A stretch of DNA of 64,000 nt from Pampus argenteus (taxonomy: Eukaryota > Chordata > Actinopteri > Scombriformes > Stromateidae), in contig CM072863.1 of the NCBI GenBank assembly GCA_036937835.1, positions 9,040,001 to 9,104,000 of the forward strand, read 5' to 3'. The notes beneath the pieces were generated by a model that did not search any database, was not told the DNA's origin, and saw only the letters and a program-made list of their open reading frames with translations. Positions 25,631 to 36,484 of the stretch are shown one piece after another. The translations under genes were made by a program, and so were the position numbers. The stretch's first letter is position 1, and the number at the start of each line of letters is the position of its first letter.

Positions 25631-28600
25631 CACACTATACCCTGAGCTTGGACAGCCATCTGGTCCCCACGTTTTTTTTTTTATCTGTGATACTGCTTTT
25701 AAGGTCAGGTCACACAGGACCGCTCACATTTTACCATCTGTCAAAACAATGAGTACACCTTACTGCAGGTTTTTCTACTAATGCATCCACATTTTCTCTG
25801 AACTGACCCTTAATGGTGTGTAATGTCCAAAATTGCTGCTAAACTGAGCGACCCATCTTGTCATACTTGTTTGAGACACTTATGTAATGAGTCACTTTCC
25901 CACAGAGCAACAGCTGGACCACTAGAGTGTGAGCCGAGCGTGCAAACATGCACGCTGTGAATGCATCCTTGCGTGTAGGCGTTACAGACAATCAAATGAC
26001 ATTAAACTATTTTACACAAAATTTTAAAAAATAGTTTTGATTTTTTTTTTTTTTATGAATAATGTTTAAACTAAATCTTAAGAACATTTTCATTTCATGT
26101 GCAACACAAATCCTCTACCATATACAGAGTGACAGATGGATTAAGGCTGGATGAGGATGTATTCTTCCTGCAACCTTATTAACTCAGACAACACACCTAC
26201 CCAAAGAGATGGCAGCTACTGAGAACCAAACAGTCGGGGGTGAACTCTATGATAGTAATCTTGTCTCTTGCAGACGTGACACTAGCAGCTCAAACACTGC
26301 CAGCAATCATCATGTCTCTAACGCTGCTCAAGTCAGTAATTGTCCCTTATACATTTTACTGAAGGAGCATTCTTCACTACAGTTACATTTATTCATTATA
26401 TTCATTGCTGATAGTCAACTAGAAAATAGTGGTTTCCAAGGTTTTTGGGTTACGACCCCTTAACATAAAGTCTACCTGGGACCACTCATCACATGTTGTA
26501 GTTTTATGGTACAGTTTTACAGTTTTATGTCGTAGTATTTCATTTTTATTACATTTCTAATCTACACAGAGTTGTTACGTGTATGTCAGGTGTGGGAACA
26601 TTTACAGTGCTTTGTTTGCTTGTTGCACAACATATCACAACCTCTTGACTTTGTACTACATTTTAAATTTCTCAGAGAACTTCAGTACAAAGTCAAGAGG
26701 ATGTGATATGTAGTGCAAGATGCTAGAAGACCTCTGTAAACGGGCTACTCTCCAGAGACTGAAAACGTGCTCACTGTGAGAAGTCTGGTGCCGTTTCTAA
26801 ATAAACATGCCCATAAGCGCCTTGCAGCGTGTCACCTAGTGCAACTGTGTGATGCATTGATGTGTTTTTAATAGTTTTTAGACAACAGAGGTCTACAGCA
26901 CAGAGGAATATGATATATCAGATGTTGGATACACATGCAGTAAGTAGGATCAGTTGATCGTTGGGTTAGGGTCCGGCTCTGCACATTTGAGATTTGTATA
27001 TTTGACTTTGTAGTAGTCTATCATCAACAATGTGATGTACTATGATTTAATGGGTAATTAGCACTACCAATTGTGAATCACAATGGGTAGATGAAATGAG
27101 TCAACATCAACCAATTGAATGCTAATTTTAAATGAAAACTAAAACATTTTAGTATTATGAAATACTAGGTGGTGTAATTAAAGCTAGTGTTACAGTTAAA
27201 TCATAAAATCCTTCCATAAAACTAAAACAATTTTATAATTTCAGGTGTAAAAAATATTCTTATGGTAGTGATTTATTCATATGACTGCGAGAAGAAGAGT
27301 TTATTTGTGTTTATATGTCTCTGATGGCAGAGAGATGAGTTTATCTATTCCTATGTTACATCATGGGAGTGTTGATGATCTCTCTCACTTAAAACAGATG
27401 GTTTGACATTTAACTTCGTCGGGTATGTTTCCCCCACTCAACCCCATAAATGGTCATGGTCAGCAACAGCAGGAATTATTGAGATGCTACTGGAGTGCTG
27501 CTTTAAACAGCATGACACTTCACCAAGTCTATAAGCATGACTAAAGCCTTGCACATGTTGCATGGCATGCCTTCATTTGTGTGTCACGTGTGTGTGGGAG
27601 CTGATTGCTGCTGCTGCTGCTTCATATTTTCTGCATGCTGATGGATGCAATAATCATTATTGCAATCAAATCCAGTCATTTTGGGTTCAGAAGGCCTGCT
27701 TTGATTCACGTTGAAATACTGCAGAGGCAAAACACCTCCTAGTCCACACTGATGTCATCCCCAACACTACAAATTTGTAAAAAAAAAAAAAAAAAGAGCA
27801 TGAAGAAACATGCTGCTGACACCTTTTACTTGCAATAAAACAAACACCTCCAACCAACCCGGTCTTCATTAGTCTTATTCACTTCAAGACATTGCTGTTG
27901 CTAACTGATGCTGCTAATGTTATCCACCCTGCACTGCTACATTGCAAGTGGATTCAATAAGTTATTTTAAAAATGAAAAAATATACCTATATCCATGGGT
28001 AGGGTGGGGCACACAATACATCACAATTACAGGCACTAATTCAGTATGTATTAAACAGATATATGTACTCAAATGTGCACAGATACAGTACCAGTCAAAG
28101 GCTTGTGCTTTTGTACTATATAACTATCAGTTTTATCCCTGTGTTGGTTGACTTTCTGATCAGACAGAAAAGCTGCTTTGAAAGGATCCATTTTTACAGA
28201 GGGTCAATTGTATTTTCCAGAAAACTATGACAAAAATGATTCAGATTAATATCCTGCCATCATCACATGCTATTACATCCTGTGTGCTGACAACTGACCC
28301 AGTTACTATTTTTTTTCTACAGTAAAGCTCGCCATCTCTACAATTCCTCACGCCACCATTTCCTTTTTCCCACGGCGCTGCAAGCTGCTGAAGCAGGCTC
28401 GTACACTCGTACACTGCAGTCACTCCTCATAGTTTTTTGCTAGATAACCTTCTCAATCTACAACATGTCCTCAGAATAAAGGTCTGGTTAAAGTCAGGGT
28501 TAGGTCGGGGGTAAGAAGAGAATAAGTAACACAGTGTCACAGAATATAATTTAATATAGTTGTTTAATATAATTTCTCTCAGTGGTTTTAGAACCAACAT

Positions 28601-31500
28601 CTGTCTCGGGTCATCAGGTAACGTTCTGCTAATTCTTCAGAGTTCAAGATAAACACAAACATATGTTCTCTACCACCTTTGACTGAACCTTATTTCCACC
28701 CTGTTCTTCCAGTTGTCTTATTTCTCTGTTTTAATTGTAACAGAATCTATTTAATCTATTTTAAAATACTTTTCATCCTTTTGATTTTATGTGATATTTG
28801 AAGATGTATTTAGTGTTTGATATTTTGATGCATTATGAGGATTATCTTGCCATTGCTTAGGAAATAGCAGGCTTAGTTTTTCTGTGTCTGCTTCGCCCCG
28901 GCCTATAGAGACACAGGACCATGTCTATTTGGCTGCAGGAACTTTCACAGGAACCAGGGTCTAAATGAAGTTCCAGGGAGATTGTTTTACACCCCCAAAA
29001 CTCCCTGCTCGGGGAATAGTACTTTCCAAAAGTACAGGAACTTTGTAGACAGGGTTTGTAGGACTGACAATCGCAGCTTGGTCAAAAACAGACACCGTGG
29101 CTGCAAGAACTTGTGTGCCGTTTCATTCAGAAAACAAGGAAGTAGTCTAGTAGATCTAATCAATCTGTCTTGTTTTTCCTCCTGTGTTAATACTGAGTTT
29201 CAAACACTCATTTTTTAAAATTCGTCATGCATATAATTTTCTATCTGGTTCCTTAGATGGAGTAGAAACGCAAACAGGATTGCACAACAGGGACTTTTAG
29301 TTCCAAGTTTAGTTTGTGAGGTTAGCTCCTCTGGGTCCAAAGAACCTGGAAATGTTATAAGTGCAAGTTATTTGTAGGCTACCATACATGTAGGTGCACT
29401 GTGGAACATACAGTTTTGTGCTTGTTAGTCATCATGTTTACTTACTCACATACTGGCAGCAATGACTTCACACACACTGGTAGGTTAATGGACTATTAGT
29501 CATGACAGTTTCTAAGCCAGAGTGCATGTGTAATGAGACAGTGAGACTGTTTGCAGGACTTTTAGTAGATTTCCAAGCAAGCTTTCCAAACATACTTTAT
29601 CTGGATCTGGAGGTGTTTCTTTGTCTTTATAAATAGATGTTAGACATTGTGCCAAATGAAAAGAAACAAGAGAAGAAAGAGCCCAAAACCATAGGGAGAC
29701 AACCTTTGAAAATGAAGAAAAGTAAGTTGTTTGTGTGAAGGAAGTGAAACAAGCTAGATTGAAAAAAGAAAGAAAAGAAAAAGAGAAGAAAAGATCAAGA
29801 AAGGTGTTTTTAGAGTGAGACGAGAATAAAACACCATGGATAACAGCAATACTGACATCATATCACCCGGGAGATGTGTATCCCAAAGAAAATTGTCAGA
29901 GATGTTCTATTAAGCTTTGCGAACAAAGGTGAAAAAGCAAGGCATCTCAACTCAAGGCCATTTTTAATTTTCACATTTCAAACATGTCTATTTGCAGCAT
30001 CCATCAGTGCGGTGCAGCTCAGAGAAGAGCTGTTCTGTAATCACTCTACGAGCAACTGGAACAACAGAGGATTTAAAGGTCGGGGCAATAATGGGACGTA
30101 TTTATGTGTCTATGTGTGTGTGCAAGGGTACAGAATAAGAAATCCTGTTTTTATTCACTGCTGCAGACACAGTGTGTACTGTATATACACAGAACAGTTG
30201 TTAAAAATGTGTCCAAAATGCATCAACGTCAAGATAATAGTAATGCTTGTCATATTCTCTAAAGTTTGTGGTATTCAAAGCCACAAAGTGCAAACCAAAT
30301 ACATCTAAACTCCACAAACAAAATGCATCTAAAACCTACAGCATAAGACGGGCAAACGTAAAGGTCTACAAATGGCTGATGCTTTCATCATTCATAGTAT
30401 TGTTATCGGTGATGCAGACAGCATAATTATGTGAAAATAGTTCTGTTTTGTGTCTCATAAATCTTGTTAATATGAACTTTTTGGGGAAAGGAATTTTAGG
30501 GAAATGACTCATTGACACAGTGATCATCATGATACAGTGATTTATATTTACACTGACACTGCAGAGATCTAAATGTGTTTCTATTACTGACCTTGTGTCT
30601 GTCTGGAACATGAATCACTGGCTGCTCTTCCTTTATCTGTATTACTTTATTTTCAAACACACACTGCAAATTTACTGTTAATGAAACCCAAAGAATGTCT
30701 CTATTAAGGGGCGTACAAATCCACAAATATAAACTTGCCTCTGTGTCATCTTAGAGGAGCTACACGTTTCTTAAAGTCAAAGTTTATATTGTATTATATA
30801 TATAATTACACTGTTTTCAGCCCTATCTCTATCTTAAGTGGTAGCTAAGGGGCGTGTAGATGGTGTGAGAGACGGGCTGTCTATTAAAAAAAGATTATGC
30901 AAAATTAGCTGGACAGTAAGCAGAAATTATACACATACACTATTACAGTGATGTGTAATTAGACTGGGAAGTGAATGGATGAAAAATATATTAAAAAGAA
31001 ATAGTCAAAAACATATTTGTAAAGAAAGATGAAGTGGATTTTATAAAAGCCTCAATAAGAAAGTGGCACCTAAATGCATCCCCAAACATTGCAGTGATCG
31101 TCTTAGATTTTGGATATTCTAATATCGTGATATGGTATAAGTGTGTCTTTTCCTGGTTATAAAGGCTGCATTACAGTATAAAGTGATGTAATTTTCTGAA
31201 CTTACTAGCTGTTCTATTATTTGCCTTTAACCAAGTAGGCATTATATCTACATTACTGATGATTATTTATCAAAAATCCCATCGTGTAAATATTTTGTGG
31301 TTAGAGAAACAAACTAATATAAGCATCAGAGAAAGTTCAGAGTTTACACTGCAGTTGGATAACAGCTACAGTAAACATCCTCCTGCTGAGCAGAGCATCC
31401 ACGTACCTCTGACTCGGACAAAGCAGCAGCCACATTTGCTGAGCAGTTTTCTGAACAGGTGCTGACACCCACACCTTCGCTGTTGGTGACCTCCTCTCAT
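15749..31500 (-). CDS. arhgef25: Rho guanine nucleotide exchange factor 25 (p63RhoGEF / GEFT)
   Basis: This RhoA exchange factor is activated directly by G-alpha-q. Sixteen coding exons: 31500-31407, 22916-22588, 22484-22383, 19849-19722, 19566-19500, 19308-19205, 18987-18918, 18306-18217, 18090-17998, 17749-17699, 17600-17523, 17426-17235, 17143-16963, 16867-16674, 16573-16433 and 15784-15749. Phases close to 649 aa, longer than human (about 580). Exon 1 begins MRGGHQQRR and ends with a CGCC cluster: C23, C25 and C26 align with the palmitoylated cysteines that anchor human p63RhoGEF at the membrane. Exon 2 holds ESYSVAGSDG and ALKKWLTNPVRKLS. The DH domain spans about 219-395 ([40 protein letters not shown]), the PH domain about 405-525 (RRVFLFEQLVIFSE, GYIFKNSIKVSCLG), followed by the ILETQRNFLNALQSPIEYQ extension that in mammals contacts Gq. 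The C-terminal tail is Ser/Pro-rich. Intron 1 is 8.5 kb. Identity is secure; the a/b teleost copy is not assigned. Confidence 0.95.
18353..18402. repeat. Compound (GT)n(GA)n microsatellite, arhgef25 intron 7
   Basis: A GT run followed by GA repeats in the intron between the 18987-18918 and 18306-18217 exons. On the transcript strand it reads as a CT-rich stretch about 50-100 bases before the downstream exon. Confidence 0.9.
19381..19399. repeat. (CA)n microsatellite, arhgef25 intron 5
   Basis: A short CA run between the 19566-19500 and 19308-19205 exons. It is a simple repeat. Confidence 0.85.
19636..19704. repeat. Fragment of a percomorph non-autonomous DNA element
   Basis: CTTCTCATCTAACTTACAG, AAAGCAAATAAAAGCATTTC and CTAAAATGCAGGACTATTCC correspond to the right terminus of the element family also present at 20866-21290. 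Only the end is kept. It sits in arhgef25 intron 4. Confidence 0.6.
20866..21290. repeat. Non-autonomous DNA element (MITE-like), near full length
   Basis: The left end (AAAGGAATGCAGTAGTTTGG then CATTTTGGAAAAT) is mirrored on the right (TTTTCCAAAATGTTGAATGA then TTCTTTGA), giving inverted termini. Internal landmarks are AAATATGTAGCTGGAGCCAA, TTAGTTTAGCACACAGTCTA, GAAACAG and a TTTGTTTGTTTG stretch. This matches a very common percomorph repeat of about 400 bp. The copy is diverged and inactive, in arhgef25 intron 3 (22382-19850). Element ends are approximate. Confidence 0.65.
21917..21945. repeat. (TATG)n tetranucleotide microsatellite
   Basis: Six to seven TATG units grading into TGTG, in arhgef25 intron 3. 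Confidence 0.9.
23395..23760 (+). mobile_element. Tc1/mariner transposase remnant
   Basis: The stretch starting GCGCAAATGTTTGAGGCACT has the terminal-region wording of Tc1/mariner elements. It retains the 3' transposase segment: around 23595-23640 it encodes DLNIMESVWDDMKRQKQ, the conserved block around the last catalytic acidic residue of the DDE family. The upstream coding region is disrupted by stops and most of the gene is missing. It is a dead copy in arhgef25 intron 1. Ends are approximate. Confidence 0.75.
24021..24204. mobile_element. tRNA-like SINE-type repeat, degenerate
   Basis: GCCTATGCCTTTATTGG, AGGAAACAAGGGGGGAGAGA, GGTATGACATGAAACAAAGG, a contracted GGACTTAAACCAGGGAGGTT and a terminal GTGGGGCACGCC follow the order of a widespread percomorph element whose end resembles a tRNA B-box region. 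The copy is diverged. Confidence 0.6.
25441..25570. repeat. GCTAGCATGCTAAC-rich dispersed repeat fragment
   Basis: It contains AATGCTAATTATTAAAGCTA, AGTATGCTAGCATCCTCACG, GTTAGCATGCTAACATTTGC and TAAACACAAAGTATAGGG, wording typical of a common percomorph interspersed repeat. A related word pair (GTATGTTAGCATGCTCACGA) occurs near 21770-21790. Confidence 0.5.
25598..25627. repeat. (CA)n microsatellite
   Basis: An uninterrupted CA run of about 14-15 units in arhgef25 intron 1. Confidence 0.95.
26621..26720 (-). repeat. 37-bp near-perfect inverted repeat with 26-nt loop
   Basis: The left arm 26621-26657 pairs with the right arm 26684-26720 at 34 of 37 positions. The core is AGTACAAAGTCAAGAGG and its complement. 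The loop is 26658-26683. It lies in arhgef25 intron 1, so the primary transcript would fold a long hairpin there. I recognise no known microRNA. A small inverted duplication or transposon relic is equally possible. Confidence 0.7.
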
Positions 31501-33346
31501 GGTGATCCAGTCCTGCTGCTAGACTCAAAAATACTAGATGCAGGCATAGCGCTGGACAGACATAGATACATACACACTCACACACACACATGCACACACG
31601 CTATTCCTGTGGTAATCCCCAGAGGAGGTGGGAGGAAAAATGTACAGCGAGTTCCACAGTCATCTATCCAAATCTGAGTAGAAACCCCTGAGACAAAAGC
31701 ACAAATGCTGCTGTTATCCCATGGTTTGAAGTAAAACACTCACTATAGGCTCTCTGTGTGGCCAGATAGTGGGCAAAGATTATGAGAGGGACCAAAACTA
31801 AGTGAGGGAGCAAGAGAGAGGCAGGGAAGGGGAGGGGCTGTGTTGAGGGAGGGGATGATAGCTAACATGCTGCACGGCCATGCCAGCATCTGCTTCCCGG
31901 TCCCACCTCCTCTGGTTCTCTCCCCTCCCCTTCTGCTCCCTCCTCCTTCCCTCATCACACCTCCCTCCTCAGCTTCCCCTCTCAGTTTTTGTTCTGTGGC
32001 TGTGACACCGTCCGCACTTTCATGAATTTTTCAATTTCAACCATCCCACAACAACAAAACAGAAAACACAATAGCATTTCACAAAACATAACATTTCACA
32101 ATTATTATGTTTCCTGAAATGTTGTTGCGTTTTGCAGCTCATAGTCATTGTACAAATGTATGCTGTCTTCCAACCATTTTCCCTTTAGCCATGCAGCAAA
32201 ATAAGTAAACCAAATGTCAAATTAATAGATTTATGCACTGTACATTATTCAAGAAAAGACTCACTGCAAACACAGAACATGCACTGAAATGAATGTATTT
32301 CCATTGGTGAGAAAATCTACTTGACCTATTGGGTCATGTGGTCACCAAAAACTCTGGAGTGTAAGAAAAAAAGTCTATGACGATCACACTGTGGTCACTG
32401 ACCATGTCACACTCAGTAAAAGTAGCCCCAGTTCTCAGATGTAAATTAAAAAACAAAACTAATCCAAGAAATGTATCGTATGTGTTTCTTAAACTGCTAC
32501 CTGACTTCCCCCTTTTCTAATCAATAAGGCAGCCGTCTGCTCTCATTCACCACAGGCACCAAAGCATTTCCTCAACGGTGGAAAAACCAACATGTGGAAA
32601 TATCCCACACACAGCAAACTGAGCTGGCAGGACGGAGGCAGGCAGCTTTAATCTCAAAACCAAGATTAAGTATTTATGACTAGATGATCTTCTGAGCACA
32701 GCTGTCCAGGCTCGCGGCAACCGACAGTGTGATTCAAGAAGATTTATGCACTCCAACTACACAAACCCAAACATGGACAAAGTCAGCGAAGAAAAAAACA
32801 GAGAAGAATTTGTCTCTGATACAGCTGTTGTTTCTATGTAACACACATGTATGACACACACACACGCACACACACAGACTGACCGATAAGTACACATTCA
32901 CGTCCCAGGTTGACCAACACAATGCTGGAATCCCAATCCACAGGGGAGAGATTATAGCTATAAAAAATATCAAAATACTCTTGCTCTCTTTGCCATCGAG
33001 TTAAGCTTTTAAAAACTCCCAGTGAGCTGAAAAGCTCTGATCTTTCACCACTGGAGGATTACTTAATGTCAGTGCATGTGTGTGAGTGTGTACAAACCTA
33101 ATAAAACAAGATTAAATCATTAGGATAAGTCATGTGTGCCTTTTACAATCAGTGCTGTTTTTTTAGTAATTTGAATCTTAAATGTATCCACAGAGTGAAA
33201 AGTGAAAACTTTTATACAAAAAGATTGTGAACGCTGCCCTTCTGTCTGCAGCACTTTTTTTTCCTGCCATTATAGGCGACATTAGAAGTGCCCACAACAG
33301 TAAATTACAATATCCCTTTGAATTTGACAAAGCAAGTAAGTATTAC
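31501..33346 (-). promoter_or_regulatory. arhgef25: Upstream region of arhgef25 exon 1, with polypurine tract
   Basis: No coding family is seen in this 1.8 kb. A strongly strand-asymmetric GA/CT-rich zone lies at about 31745-31985: GGGAAGGGGAGGGG on the plus strand, then long CT/CCT runs. It sits 250-480 bp upstream of the MRGGH start codon and is a likely promoter or nucleosome-depleted region. CA microsatellites lie at 31574-31597 and 32855-32876. The TSS is not defined. Confidence 0.45.
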
Positions 33347-34143
33347 CTTTGCATCCTGTGGCCACACTGGACGTCCTGGTCCATTTGAATCCCGTCCTAA
33401 TGTCCTGATTGTTCTCATCCGTCAATAGTTTATCCTTGCTGGTGTCTGAAATCTAACACACGGGACAGAAATGTGAGTGAGAGGTTGTCTAGGAGAGAAT
33501 TAAAATTAAAAAAAGACATTGTCCTCTATTTCAAAAGTGTAATTTTAATGGATATGTGCATTAGATTTAGGGGTAAAAAAAATGAAAAAGTGATTGAGAG
33601 TCTTATTTTTGCTTCAGTTTAAATGGTTTCTTATCTTATCTGTGGAATTTCTGAGGACTAAACTGAGGACTAAACTGATCAGCAGAGTACATCGAATATT
33701 AGGCCAAAGACGTCTGATGATCGACATCGAATACACGACTGTAAATCATTTGTTATTAAATAAGTTCTCTTAATATTTAAAAAAAATAAGCCAGTTTTTA
33801 AGACAAACCACTTTGATTAGCAGCATCAACATTTTGGTGTTTATATTAATATACTATGTTAGATTTCACACAGTTTCAGTACATATGTTTTATAGCACTG
33901 AATATCATTATTTTCATCACTTCACTTCATTACAGTTTTGGCCACATGTACCAAAGACACTCACTTTATCAACCCTGTATCCCAGAAGTTGTCCAGTCCT
34001 CCCTTGCACTTTTGCCAATGTCTTCATCTTCTGTTCTGCTTGAAATGATCCCGACGCGGCGTCCTTTTTCTTCACCGTAAATTCTGTCTCATTCTTTTCT
34101 TCCCATTTAAGAATAAATGCCTGATCCTATGTTTTTTAAACAA
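33347..34143 (-). CDS. arhgef25: Candidate alternative 5' exons of arhgef25
   Basis: Two segments behave like exons. The inner one, 33452-33347, has a TGTTAG acceptor and an AAAG/GTAATA donor and encodes 35 codons (ISDTSKDKLL to SSVATGCK) plus one base. The outer one has a strong donor (GATAAA/GTGAGT at 33965) and an in-frame ATG at 34027 giving 21 codons (MKTLAKVQGR to GYRVDK). A pyrimidine-rich acceptor-like site lies at 34144-34150. The phases join without a break (63 + 106 nt) and end in phase 1, exactly what exon 2 of arhgef25 needs. The resulting N-terminus would replace MRGGH...CGCC and lack the palmitoylation cysteines. Similarity to a known protein is not recognised, so the evidence is splice signals, open frame and phase only. 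Confidence 0.4.
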
Positions 34144-34185
34144 CTGACAGAGAGAGAAAAAAGTTAAAAGTCTTCAGTCAAACAT

Positions 34186-34324
34186 CTACTTTTCACCAGA
34201 TCCTTTTCTCCTCTGGGCAGAAGAGGACAGCTGGTCAATTGCAGTGGGATCTCTCCTCAGGCACCTCTTGGTCAGGAGAAGGTCAATCAGTCTGAACAGG
34301 TCCAGCCATGTCCCGTGACCATTC
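34186..34324 (-). other. Orphan exon-like open segment
   Basis: After a TGCTTTAG acceptor-like site, one frame stays open for 45 codons and ends in TAG at 34188-34186. It includes GTWLDLFRLIDLLLTKRC. The segment is clearly more GC-rich than its AT-rich surroundings. The gap to the candidate exon ending at 34143 is only about 53 nt from a GTGAAA donor-like site at 34196, too short for a usual intron, so it is probably not spliced to it. It may be a terminal exon, a transposon fragment or conserved non-coding DNA. I do not recognise it. Confidence 0.25.
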
Positions 34325-35411
34325 CTAAAGCAGGAGTTTCAACTAATTCGAAATAGATTCAGAAAAAAACATGTGCTTTATTATCATCATACTTTTATTT
34401 ACATTAAGTTAATCAGACTGTACTCCCTATATGTTTTTATTTATTTGTCTGGTTTCATTTTATATTTTTTTTTGCAAACAACTTACAACTTTTATACCAG
34501 TCCTGCAGTGGACCAAAAAACATAAAGAAATCCTGTAGTGAAGGAGACTTCACTACATAGAACATAGAGGCACTTTAGATTTAATCATTTTTAAAAGTAC
34601 ATTTTTGATATTTACGACACAGATATGAGTCCTCATCAGTTTCACACCACATTTTAAAGGCTGCAGTCAGAGTTTGGTGCTGGTCAATTGTGTGAGAGGT
34701 CACTATCCCGCTATCCTGTTGTAAATCTGAGAAACATCATCACTCAGCCTCGGCTGTCACTGCTGTTCAGCGAAATGATTTTTGTTTTAACATCTGAGCC
34801 TGGACTCTGTTCCATCTGTTCAGAGCACATTGGTCACCTCTGATGGGATTTCATAGACAGCCTTAACAATTAATTAGATTCCTTTGGTTTAAGCAGCTTA
34901 TGGTTAACATTTTATACATTTACAATTGGATTAATTATGTATTTGTGGACAGTATTGAATGACTGCATGTGGTTTCTGTGAGAGTTTTGCATAAATGTGC
35001 ATGTATTCATATTTGACAGAAGACAATGTAGTTGAAGTGTGATTGTTGCTCTTTATAATCTCTTTTTTTGCATTAGATATGCAACATTTTCTTGAGGGTT
35101 AAATGCTTTGATGAGAATATATCAGAAGGTTTAAATATGGAGAAAAACTATAGACATGACAGAAAAAAATGGCATTAAACATATAGAAACTCCAAGTAAA
35201 GAACAGGTATAATTGATGACCAGGTGGTGTATACAACACTGGTGTTGTATTGAAAGATGAAGCACTAAGTAATCCTCTCCATAAAGCTGTTGTAAGTGGG
35301 ATAAGCTAAGCACAAGAGCTGAACACAGAAGACTCTGGGACGACTCCACCTCTCAGTTTTATTTCATCACAATATGTGAGATGGAAATGGGTAAAGTATC
35401 TCTGTTTACAG
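34325..35411. other. Intergenic region between arhgef25 and ankrd33
   Basis: AT-rich sequence between two divergently transcribed genes. No coding family or RNA gene seen. The minus-strand frame at 35131-35349 has no splice context or similarity that I can support. Confidence 0.6.
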
Positions 35412-35566
35412 GCCTCAGAGGAAACTGACCTCTCCGATACTACAGAAAAAAAACAGAAGAAGTATTGGAGGCAGTCAGAAGTCATTCACAAGAAGACGTG
35501 TGACATACACAGACTGACACCTGGATACATTTATTGGCTTACATTTGCTATTGATTACCCGTTATG
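35412..35566 (+). other. ankrd33: Candidate 5' non-coding exon of ankrd33
   Basis: The segment lies between a good acceptor (CTGTTTACAG at 35402-35411) and a strong donor (TTATG/GTAAGT at 35566). Spliced to the acceptor TTCTTGTAG before 36442, it would run into 5' UTR, since the open 51-codon frame meets TGA at the junction. That fits a leader exon rather than coding sequence. The open frame (with CDIHRLTPGYIYWLTF, vaguely fibronectin-III-like) may be chance. Confidence 0.3.
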
Positions 35567-36484
35567 GTAAGTGTACTTCCTTTATCTTCTCGTGTTTGTG
35601 TGTCAGTTAGTTTGATCCTTGTAATAGTAGATACATTCTGTTAAATGGAAGCTCGCAGATGATGCAATACGTCCTGTACGTCTGACCTCAGCTGTGCTTT
35701 AACATCAATCTGTGATATAAAAGATGTCTTCAAAGATTTTATATAGTAAGATGATGTTTTTTCTTATAGTATTTACCATGAAATTAAATGGAAAGATATT
35801 GTCTAGGCATTGAAAATATCTATAAATCCCAATTATGCTGTTTTGATTTCACAATATTAGGAATACTTGAGTAAAACTATAAGGATTTGCATACAATTAT
35901 TATCATTATTTTTGACCACCATGTTGGCTTAAGAAAGCAGGGATGAAGCCAAAACATGAGTTGGTGAGGGCCACATGTGACTGAGGTTATTCTGAGGTGG
36001 TTTGTTCCTCTTTTAGCCGTCTTGTATGTTTAGATGCTGATCCAGTTAGTCAACAGTAAAGGCACACTGAGCTCACACAGCCACACCCACTCCATGACAC
36101 ACACTAAACATGCTCATAATCTCTGACTGATGGTCGGTATGTTACGCTTTGTCAGTCCGTCAATAACCAAACTTTTGATCTGTCATTTTGCTGATCATCC
36201 AGTCTCTGAAACCTTTCCTACAGCATGTTCTGATTCGCCATCACCAACAACTTTGTGCCTACAACCAGGAAATGATTTTAATTTGAGATTATGTGTAATT
36301 ATGGAGAGCTTTCCAAGGAAGAAAAATGTTATCCTCGCCAAGTTTCCATCTCTAGAGACTCCACCTAATTGCACCGTTGCTGCTATAGACAACATCCTGT
36401 AGTTTCTGCCTGATCTGTTTCTATTTTGGATTTTCTTGTAGATGTAGCCAAAGGATACGATAACTTCTCACCTGCTGTTGGAAG

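Larger units (their letters stand above)
22917..31406 (-). other. arhgef25 intron 1 (8.5 kb), no genes seen
   Basis: The large first intron separates the palmitoylation-signal exon from the rest. The acceptor is preceded by a (CT)n pyrimidine tract (GA repeats at 22923-22946 on the plus strand). Apart from the repeats and the hairpin listed separately, I see no coding family or RNA gene. Enhancers may lie here, but none can be read from sequence alone. Confidence 0.8.

Noticed and set aside
28880..29360. GGAAC/GTTCC-rich stretch resembling a Harbinger- or hAT-type MITE
   Set aside because: Scattered GTTCC words are suggestive, but I could not define termini or a family with confidence.
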